NCBI GenBank assembly: GCA_964529405.1
Contig: CAZGWE010000014.1
Span: forward strand, 1 to 25,004
DNA from: CAZGWE01 sp964529405
Lineage (GTDB): Bacteria > Patescibacteriota > UBA1384 > XYA2-FULL-43-10 > 1-14-0-10-43-13
Direction: 5' to 3'
DNA: 25,004 nt
Shown here: positions 19,394 through 25,004 of the stretch, piece by piece
Position numbering within the stretch: the first letter of the stretch is position 1
Layout: the number at the start of each line of letters is the position of its first letter
The notes under the pieces: generated by a model
The model's database searches: none
Told to the model about the DNA's origin: nothing
The model's input: only the letters and a program-made list of their open reading frames with translations
Position numbers and translations under genes: made by a program

Positions 19394-21307
19394 TTAGACT
19401 TCAATTACCACCGGTATAACCATGGGGCGTCTCTCTGTTTCATTAAACAGGAACTCGCCCATATCGTCGCGCAGTTTCTGCTTGACCAAACTCCAATCGG
19501 TTTTGGGACCATTTTTCTGCGGGGCATGCTTGGCAAAGATCTTTTTAATCTCGGCCCGAGATTTGTGAACAAGCTGTTCATTTTCTCGCATATAGATAAA
19601 ACCGCGCGAGATAATGTCCGGCGAGGTCACGACCTCGCCGGTATTGTGGTCCACCGTAACAATGATGACAAAGATGCCATCCTGGGCCATGGCTTTGCGG
19701 TCGCGCAAAACAATGTTGCCGACATCGCCGACGCCCAAACCATCAACCAGAACATAAGAGGCGGGAATACGTTTGTTGGTTACCTCGCCCTTGCCCTTGG
19801 AAAACTCTATGATCTGGCCATCGTCGGAGACAAGCGAATGTTCTTCGTCAACAATGCCCATATCCTGGGCGATTTGCGCATGCAGCATCAAACGATGGCG
19901 CTCACCGTGGATCGGGATGAAATATTTTGGTCTGATCAGGGCCAACATCAGCTTTAAGTCTTCCTGATTGGCGTGGCCGGAGGTGTGGACATCCATCAAC
20001 TTCTGATAAATAACCTTGGCGCCTTCGCGGAATAGATTGTCCATCACGGAAGAAACGCTGCGTTCATTGCCGGGAATCGGCGAAGATGAAAGAATAACCA
20101 GGTCGCCCCGCTTAATTCTGATCTGTTTGTGTTCGCCGGCAGCAATTCGCGTCAGGGCAGCTTTGTCTTCGCCCTGGCTGCCAGTGCAAACAATCGTCAC
20201 CCGGTCGTCGGCATATTTGCCGATATCTTTAACATCAATCAGAATGTCCGGCGGCACAATAAGCGCTTCGAGCGACATGGCAATATCGACGGTCGAGACC
20301 ATACTGCGGCCGACAAAGGCTACTTTACGATGCATCCTCTTCGAAACATTAAGTATCTGCTGGATGCGGGAAATTAAGGTCGAGAAAGTCGAAACGATAA
20401 CGCGGCCGCGTGCCCGCTCCATAATTTTGAAGAGTGAATCCTCTATTTCACGCTCCGAGATTGAGATGCCGGGTTTTTCGACGTTAGTTGACTCCGAAAA
20501 CAGGACCAACGGTTTTCTGGAACCAAGCATAGCCAGTGCCGAAAAGTCGGCCGGCATGCCGTCAGCCGGAGTGTGGTCAAATTTCCAGTCAGTCGCATAA
20601 ACCACTAAACCCTCCGGGGTTTCAATGGCAAAACCCATTGATTGGGGAATACTGTGGGTCAAACGGAACGAGCTAATCTTAAAGACGCCCAATTGCAAAA
20701 CATCCTCGCCGATTTTGATGGTCTGAAGTTTGGCTCCCTGGTCCAGCCCCATCTCCTCCATCTTGCTCCTGATGAGCCCGATGGTCAACGGCGCGGAGTA
20801 AATCGTCGGTGAACCGATCTTTTCGTAAACATAAGGGATACCGCCGATGTGGTCGAGATGGCCGTGAGTAACGATCATACCGCGAATTTTGTGCTTGTTT
20901 TGCTCGAGATAAGAAACATCGGGAATAATATAATCAACACCGGGCATTGTTTCATCAGGGAACATAAACCCCATATCAATAATCAAAATATCATTTTTGT
21001 ATTCGAGAATGGTGCTGTTTTTGCCGCCGGTTTCCTCGACTCCGCCAAGTGGAATGATGCGCAACCGCGGCTCGATGAACATATCGGTACTCGGCACACT
21101 CTTGCGAGAGGCGAAACGATGTTCTGGCGCCGTTGCCGGCTTGCCGTAACTTCTCTTAATCTCGCTCATCATATCGCTGCTAAAAGCGACTGTTTTTTGC
21201 GCATGGGGATTCCTTGTTTGTCCCGGAGTTGTTTTATTTTGATGCTCTTTTTTGCCGGGTTCGATCCGGCTTCTTTTTTGATCTTTCGATCGAGTTTTCT
21301 CTATCAT
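19394..21307 (-). CDS. rnj: Ribonuclease J
   Basis: Metallo-beta-lactamase/beta-CASP nuclease that processes and degrades RNA (endo- and 5'-3' exonuclease). 637 aa. A basic disordered N-terminus of about 75 residues precedes the core, which starts at RLRIIPLGGVEETGGKNSTI. The zinc site is THGHLDHIGG (near residues 148-157). Later metal and beta-CASP motifs are FRLTHSIPQSMGFAIETPEG, VVYATDWKFDHTP, VSTFSTLISRIQQIL and VHTSGHANQEDLKLML (the SGHA motif). The C-terminal domain includes DGLGVGDVGNIVLRDRKAMAQDGIF. AGAGGA upstream supports the ATG at 21307. It sits downstream of pnp across a 500-bp gap with its own promoters, together forming an RNA-turnover cluster. Confidence 0.97.
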   Translation of the reverse strand: MIEKTRSKDQKRSRIEPGKKEHQNKTTPGQTRNPHAQKTVAFSSDMMSEIKRSYGKPATAPEHRFASRKSVPSTDMFIEPRLRIIPLGGVEETGGKNSTILEYKNDILIIDMGFMFPDETMPGVDYIIPDVSYLEQNKHKIRGMIVTHGHLDHIGGIPYVYEKIGSPTIYSAPLTIGLIRSKMEEMGLDQGAKLQTIKIGEDVLQLGVFKISSFRLTHSIPQSMGFAIETPEGLVVYATDWKFDHTPADGMPADFSALAMLGSRKPLVLFSESTNVEKPGISISEREIEDSLFKIMERARGRVIVSTFSTLISRIQQILNVSKRMHRKVAFVGRSMVSTVDIAMSLEALIVPPDILIDVKDIGKYADDRVTIVCTGSQGEDKAALTRIAAGEHKQIRIKRGDLVILSSSPIPGNERSVSSVMDNLFREGAKVIYQKLMDVHTSGHANQEDLKLMLALIRPKYFIPIHGERHRLMLHAQIAQDMGIVDEEHSLVSDDGQIIEFSKGKGEVTNKRIPASYVLVDGLGVGDVGNIVLRDRKAMAQDGIFVIIVTVDHNTGEVVTSPDIISRGFIYMRENEQLVHKSRAEIKKIFAKHAPQKNGPKTDWSLVKQKLRDDMGEFLFNETERRPMVIPVVIEV

Positions 21308-21525
21308 TTTTCCTCTCTATAGAACTCCTTTTCGCCATCCTGATTCAATAAATTTGAGAACGGGTGCAGCGGAAGGATTTACTTATAGTGCTTTTTTAAT
21401 TAACTAGACAAAATAGCCGGAATCTAAAAATTATCCTAACCTCAAATCAGATTGAGTACAACATAATTTGTTAGCCGTTTTACTGGGTAGTTTTTTGGAG
21501 ATCTTGTCTATTCTTACTCAAAGAT
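21308..21525 (-). promoter_or_regulatory. Long rnj 5' leader with a second candidate promoter
   Basis: If transcription starts at the strong upstream promoter, rnj has a leader of about 220 bases without a gene. A second promoter inside it is TTGTCT (21406-21411), 18 bp, TATAAG (21382-21387), giving a leader of about 70 bases. I see no clear riboswitch or stable hairpin, only a small CTCAA/TTGAG pairing around 21450. The length fits autoregulation by RNase cleavage, which is inference. Confidence 0.4.
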
Positions 21526-21532
21526 TGCTTGT

Positions 21533-21561
21533 ATTGTATCAAGTTAGATTATATTTGTCAA
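21533..21561 (-). promoter_or_regulatory. Strong sigma-70-type promoter of rnj
   Basis: On the minus strand a consensus TTGACA (21556-21561) and TACAAT (21533-21538) are exactly 17 bp apart. Transcription would start near 21526. The rest of the pnp-rnj gap (21562-21808) has a GGGC/GCCC stem at 21564-21583 next to the promoter, AT-rich sequence, and no gene I can support. Confidence 0.85.
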
Positions 21562-21808
21562 GGGCGAATATTTAATTGCCCTCGCATTGTTTTTTCTTTT
21601 TGTTTTAAGAGTTGTTTTTAGCTTTGTGTTTATTACAATACTACCTTTTAGACAGAATGCAAATTTCGAGGCTAAAAGTGGAGGCAGTGAGTGGTTACCG
21701 AATATTTAGATTTTAAACATTGGGCATTTCATTTGACATTTGGATTAGAGCTTTGGATTTACTGACCGTCTGACGCCTGTAAATATCTGTTATCCATTCT
21801 CATGTGGC

Positions 21809-23932
21809 CTAAAGGCCTTTCATTGTCAAACCGATCCGTCCCTTGACCGGATCAACTTCCGCCACTTTTACCGTCACCACATCACCCACATGCAAAACAT
21901 CTGTAACTTTCTCGATTCTTTTGTCTGAAATTTGGGAAATATGAATCATGCCGTCAAGTTTCGGCGTGATGGCGACAATCGCACCGATCTCTTTACCGCT
22001 CATCCGGTCTTTTTTAATTTCAATAATTTCACCTTTAATGGTTTCGCCCACCACAATCTCGCGGGTCATTGATTTGATCATAGAAAGCGCTTTTTCACCC
22101 ATGGCGTAATCGGTTGAGGAAACCAGAACGGTCCCGTCATCTTCGATGTCAATCGAGGTAACTTCTTTGCCGCCGCACTCTTCAATAATCTTTTTAATTG
22201 TTTTGCCACCCGGTCCGATGACATCGCCAATTTTATCGGGACTGATCTTAATTGATTCAATCTTCGGCGCATATTTGCTGATGTCGGTACGAGGCGCCGG
22301 AATAACTTCAAGCATGGCGGCCAAAATCTCGGCCCGTCCAGTGGCGGCTTGTTTCAATGTGTCGCGCACGATAGCCATAGGGAGACCGGCAATTTTGGTA
22401 TCCATCTGAATCGCCGTCACACCGTCAGCCGTGCCTGCCACTTTAAAATCCATATCCCCGGCAAAATCTTCCAACCCCTGAAGGTCGGTCAGAACTTTAT
22501 ATTCGCTGGCATCATCATTGGTAATCAAACCCATAGCGATGCCCGAAACCGGTTTTTTGATTGGAATGCCGGCATCCATCAAAGCCAAAGTTGAACCGCA
22601 AGTCGCAGCCATTGAACTGGAACCGTTTGAACTCAAAATTTCCGAAACCAGACGAATGGTATAAGGAAAAGACTCGGAGTCGGGAATAACCGGCTTTAAA
22701 GCCTTTTCTGCCAGATAACCATGCCCGATCTCGCGCCGACCTGCGCCCCTGATCGGCCTAACTTCGCCGGTTGAAAACGGCGGGAAATTATAGTGGTGCA
22801 TAAAACGCTTGGTTGATTCGCCCTCCATCGTGTCAATCAGTTGTTCCATCCCAGGGGAGGCAAGTGTCGCAACAGTTAGAGCCTGAGTCTGGCCGCGGGT
22901 GAACAGGGCTGAACCGTGGGTTCGCGGCAATAAGCCGACTTCAATATTAAGCGGACGAATCTCGTCAATTGCTCTGCCATCAGGTCTGATGCCCTTCTCG
23001 AGAATCGCTTTTCTGACTTCCTTTTCAACCAATTTGGCAAAGGCGCCTTTAATATCAACTTGTTTATAGGTGCCTTCGAGGCTGGCAAGGGCTTCCGTTT
23101 CATAAGCAGCTAATTTTGCCTCCCTGGCCGCTTTGTCCATTTCAAGAAGCGCCTCCCTTATATTTTCTCCGGCCAATTTGTGGATATCGGCATGAATTGT
23201 CTCGGCTTCCAAGATTTCCGCCAGAGCTTCTCTTTGATGGTCCTCAGCAATCTTGGCCTGAATATCAAGAACCGGCTGTCCTGCCTTAATGGCTAATTTG
23301 ATTGCCTCCGTCACTAAATCTTCGGAAACTTCGTTGGCCTCGACATCCAGCATCATTACTCTGTCGCGCGTGGTGGCGATTGACAGATTCAAAACCGATT
23401 TCCCAAGCTCTTCCTCGCTGGGATTAAAGATAAACTGGCCGTCGATTAAGCCGATCTGCATGGCGGAAACCGGACCGCTGTAGGGCGCGCTCGTCTGCAT
23501 TAAAGCAGAAGAGGCGGCAATGGTCGCTAAAATATCGGGATCCACCGAACCGTCGTAAGAAAGAACAGTGATAATAATTTGAACATCATTGCGATAACCT
23601 TTGGGGAAAAGCGGACGCAACGGACGGTCAACTTTACGACCGGCGAGAACTGCCGCATCCGAGGGTCTTCCCTCGCGTTTGATAAAACGGCTGCCGGAGA
23701 TTTTACCGGAAGCGTAAAATCGCTCTTCATAATCTACCAGAAGAGGAAAGTAATCCATGCCCTCGCGAATCTCTTTGCCTACAACCACGGTCGCCAAGAC
23801 AACCGTCTCGTTGCACCTGGCTGTGATTGAACCATCCGCAAACTCTGCCAACTTGCCGGTTTCGAGAATTAACTTCTTGCCGACAAAATCTACTTCATAC
23901 GATTTGATGTCAAATTCTTTTTTCTTGATCAT
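21809..23932 (-). CDS. pnp: Polyribonucleotide nucleotidyltransferase (PNPase)
   Basis: Phosphorolytic 3'-5' exoribonuclease, a trimer in the cytoplasm. 707 aa, normal length. Two RNase PH domains (about 10-145 and 315-540) are seen: LETGKLAEFADGSITARCNETVVLATVV at the first, RPDGRAIDEIRPLNIEVGLLPRTHGSALFTRGQTQAL and SSSMAATCGSTLALMDAGIP at the second. The catalytic region near EDFAGDMDFKVAGTADGVTAIQMDTKI is intact. A KH domain has IGPGGKTIKKIIEE near residue 575, and an S1 domain ends the protein (GMIHISQISDKRIEKVTDVLHVGDVVTVKV). The ATG at 23932 has no Shine-Dalgarno sequence: a repeat lies directly upstream. The rpsO-pnp order is the classic one. Confidence 0.97.
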   Translation of the reverse strand: MIKKKEFDIKSYEVDFVGKKLILETGKLAEFADGSITARCNETVVLATVVVGKEIREGMDYFPLLVDYEERFYASGKISGSRFIKREGRPSDAAVLAGRKVDRPLRPLFPKGYRNDVQIIITVLSYDGSVDPDILATIAASSALMQTSAPYSGPVSAMQIGLIDGQFIFNPSEEELGKSVLNLSIATTRDRVMMLDVEANEVSEDLVTEAIKLAIKAGQPVLDIQAKIAEDHQREALAEILEAETIHADIHKLAGENIREALLEMDKAAREAKLAAYETEALASLEGTYKQVDIKGAFAKLVEKEVRKAILEKGIRPDGRAIDEIRPLNIEVGLLPRTHGSALFTRGQTQALTVATLASPGMEQLIDTMEGESTKRFMHHYNFPPFSTGEVRPIRGAGRREIGHGYLAEKALKPVIPDSESFPYTIRLVSEILSSNGSSSMAATCGSTLALMDAGIPIKKPVSGIAMGLITNDDASEYKVLTDLQGLEDFAGDMDFKVAGTADGVTAIQMDTKIAGLPMAIVRDTLKQAATGRAEILAAMLEVIPAPRTDISKYAPKIESIKISPDKIGDVIGPGGKTIKKIIEECGGKEVTSIDIEDDGTVLVSSTDYAMGEKALSMIKSMTREIVVGETIKGEIIEIKKDRMSGKEIGAIVAITPKLDGMIHISQISDKRIEKVTDVLHVGDVVTVKVAEVDPVKGRIGLTMKGL

Positions 23933-23941
23933 AGTTTAAAA

Positions 23942-24063
23942 TCCGAAATCCGAATATCGAATGTCGAAACAAATTCAAATACCCGAATTCCCAAACTTTT
24001 GAAATTTAGAAATTTTAGCATTTTGGATTTGTTTCGGATTTCGTGCTTCGATATTCGAATTTT
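23942..24063. repeat. Inverted-repeat element between rpsO and pnp (family A, copy 2)
   Basis: The left arm (23942-23980, with CCGAATATCGAATGTCG and GAAACAAATTCAAA) is an imperfect complement of the right arm (24022-24063, TTTGGATTTGTTTCGGATTT, then CGATATTCGAAT). The right arm shares TTTGGATTTGTTTCG and TTCGATATTCGAATTT with the copy at 723-761. It fills most of the rpsO-pnp gap and reaches within 10 bases of the pnp ATG. In the transcript it would form a long imperfect hairpin at the very start of pnp. Confidence 0.7.
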
Positions 24064-24124
24064 TAATTAATAAATCACAAATGTGTTGTTAAAAATTCAG
24101 GATAATTTCGTACATCACAACATA

Positions 24125-24421
24125 CTATTTACGCAAACCAAGATCAGCAATCAGTTTGACGTATTTTGCCTCATCTGATTTCTTCAAGTAATTCAAAAGC
24201 CGGCGACGCTTGCCAACCATCATCAAGAGTCCCCGGCGGGAGTCAAAATCTTTTTTGTGCTCTTTAAGGTGCTTGGTGAGTTCAGAAACTTTTTTTGTTA
24301 AAATAGCAATCTGGACTTCGGTTGAACCGGTATCGTTTTTATGCGTCTGGTATTTGCCGATCAAATCAACTTTGACAGCGTTTTTAACCGGCTTGACGGT
24401 TTTCTTCTCTTCGTTTTCCAT
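24125..24421 (-). CDS. rpsO: Ribosomal protein S15
   Basis: 98 aa, 30S subunit protein binding 16S rRNA at the h20-h22 junction. The S15 core is complete: DLIGKYQTHKNDTGSTEVQIAILTKKVSELTKHLKEHKKDFDSRRGLLMMVGKRRRLLNYLKKSDEAKYVKLIADLGLRK. The ATG at 24421 is chosen; a longer frame upstream is just repeat sequence (LKTLRTLRTSSLR). About 10 extra lysine-rich residues (MENEEKKTVKPVKNAV) precede the usual start, so S15 is slightly longer than in E. coli. It precedes pnp, as in many bacteria. No good ribosome site is visible, but a hairpin lies 13 bases upstream of the start. Confidence 0.96.
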   Translation of the reverse strand: MENEEKKTVKPVKNAVKVDLIGKYQTHKNDTGSTEVQIAILTKKVSELTKHLKEHKKDFDSRRGLLMMVGKRRRLLNYLKKSDEAKYVKLIADLGLRK

Positions 24422-24434
24422 TGTATTTTCGGCC

Positions 24435-24451
24435 AGCAGCCGGAGGCTGCT
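24435..24451 (-). promoter_or_regulatory. Hairpin in the rpsO leader
   Basis: AGCAGCC (24435-24441) pairs with GGCTGCT (24445-24451) around a 3-base loop, ending 13 bases before the rpsO ATG where a ribosome site would be expected. S15 is known to repress its own mRNA in several bacteria through leader structures. Whether this is one of those is not shown by the sequence. Confidence 0.4.
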
Positions 24452-24454
24452 AGT

Positions 24455-24540
24455 CCGTAAAGTTCTTAAAGTCTTTAAAGTCTGCAAAGGATCTGAATCT
24501 GAGTCTGAGTCTTTATGGACTTGATGGACTTTCGACTCTA
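24455..24540. repeat. Low-complexity repeat upstream of rpsO
   Basis: Short imperfect units: AAAGTTCTTAAAGTCTTTAA, then AAGTCTGCAAAGG, then three TCTGAG/TCTGAA units (24491-24511), then TATGGACTTGATGGACTTT. Similar strings are frequent intergenic filler in small uncultured genomes. It creates a false N-terminal extension of rpsO. The 24541-24651 remainder of the rpsO-nrnA gap holds no gene; an AT-rich stretch (24570-24600) probably contains the rpsO promoter but no clear hexamer pair. Confidence 0.55.
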
Positions 24541-24651
24541 TGGGCTAATTCCCCGAGCTGGTCTCTCCCAATTAATTAATACGCATATAATGCTACAATA
24601 TTTCCCGCAAAAAAACAAGAGGCCGAAACAGCACCAAGTAACTTAAGCCGC

Positions 24652-25004
24652 TTAGACTGAAATTTTGCCATTCCCTCTCTCGTGCTGATAGTCGCGAATT
24701 CTCTGAACAATGCTATTGGAGTTCTCAAGCAAAGTAGTACCATCAATTTGAAAAGCTGCCGCCATGATGTGGCCTCCGCCGCCGAAAAGCTTGGCAATTG
24801 CCGAAACATCAGTCGCCGGCGTAGTTGAACGCAGGGAACCGTGGACGCTGCCGCCCTTTTCTGAAAGAAGGAGGGCGAAATCTATGCCGGTTGCCGTCTT
24901 CAGAAGTTCATCAATCACACCGCCGGATTCGCTCTCCGAAGCCCCAATCTCCAAAAAATCTTTCTTGTAAACTGCCGACCAAACAAAATGATGGTCCTTT
25001 TCAT
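24652..25004 (-). CDS. DHH/DHHA1 phosphoesterase, NrnA-like (C-terminal part)
   Basis: About 117 C-terminal residues are visible; the gene continues past the right edge. The DHHA1 domain is clear: GVIDELLKTATGIDFALLLSE, VHGSLRSTTPATDVSAIAKL, then the glycine motif FGGGGHIMAAAFQIDG that binds the phosphate or RNA end. This pattern fits the bifunctional oligoribonuclease and PAP phosphatase NrnA, which degrades very short RNAs left by PNPase and RNase J. The catalytic DHH domain lies outside the window, so RecJ-like relatives cannot be fully excluded. It stands upstream of rpsO, pnp and rnj on the same strand, where an oligoribonuclease would complete an RNA-decay cluster. The frame is open to the window edge. 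Confidence 0.85.
   Translation of the reverse strand, partial: EKDHHFVWSAVYKKDFLEIGASESESGGVIDELLKTATGIDFALLLSEKGGSVHGSLRSTTPATDVSAIAKLFGGGGHIMAAAFQIDGTTLLENSNSIVQRIRDYQHERGNGKISV

Noticed and set aside
24422..24487. N-terminal extension of S15 by 22 residues
   Set aside because: The extension is translated low-complexity repeat plus a hairpin; the ATG at 24421 gives a normal S15.

Overview
The window is a bacterial chromosome fragment, apparently from a metagenome assembly, because it contains a run of 146 Ns at 10752-10897. Gene content, compact proteins, dense families of short intergenic inverted repeats and a DnaG/RpoD/RecA/RecX/FtsK/RNase J/PNPase core suggest a Candidate Phyla Radiation (Patescibacteria) genome. 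This assignment is inference from gene style and repeats, not from a marker phylogeny. The standard code fits: TGA ends real genes such as ftsK, and no reassigned TGA is needed.

Layout. (1) 1-3972, minus strand: a DUF2130 nuclease-like protein, DNA primase (dnaG) and the start of the primary sigma factor (rpoD), probably one transcription unit. (2) 4299-10928, plus strand: an accessory island of small genes. It holds a GC-rich lipoprotein with a TIM-barrel-like domain, a GIY-YIG nuclease overlapping a tRNA-Ser(GGA) gene, two Nudix hydrolases, an ASCH-domain protein, a GC-rich orphan, an iron-sulfur-flavoprotein-like reductase, a GNAT acetyltransferase, a zinc-ribbon membrane protein and a CYTH protein interrupted by the assembly gap. 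Palindromes and MITE-like repeats punctuate this island. (3) 10955-25004, minus strand: a housekeeping stretch, in transcription order nrnA (partial), rpsO, pnp, rnj, ftsK, rodZ-like, recA, a small membrane protein, recX, ppsA and an unknown zinc-binding protein.

Functionally, block 3 groups RNA turnover (NrnA oligoribonuclease, PNPase, RNase J, with S15), chromosome segregation and envelope or cell shape (FtsK, RodZ-like), recombination (RecA with its modulator RecX) and the pyruvate/PEP node (PEP synthase). Block 1 is a version of the macromolecular-synthesis operon (dnaG-rpoD) with a DUF2130 gene in the upstream position.

I did not find a clear new defence or mobile system. The most unusual material is (a) intergenic-type repeats translated in frame inside DUF2130 and ppsA, (b) a 240-bp nested inverted repeat holding the stop codon of the ASCH gene, (c) a 50-bp near-perfect palindrome, (d) two genes of markedly higher GC than their neighbours, one with a leader that could hide its ribosome binding site, and (e) the GIY-YIG/tRNA overlap.
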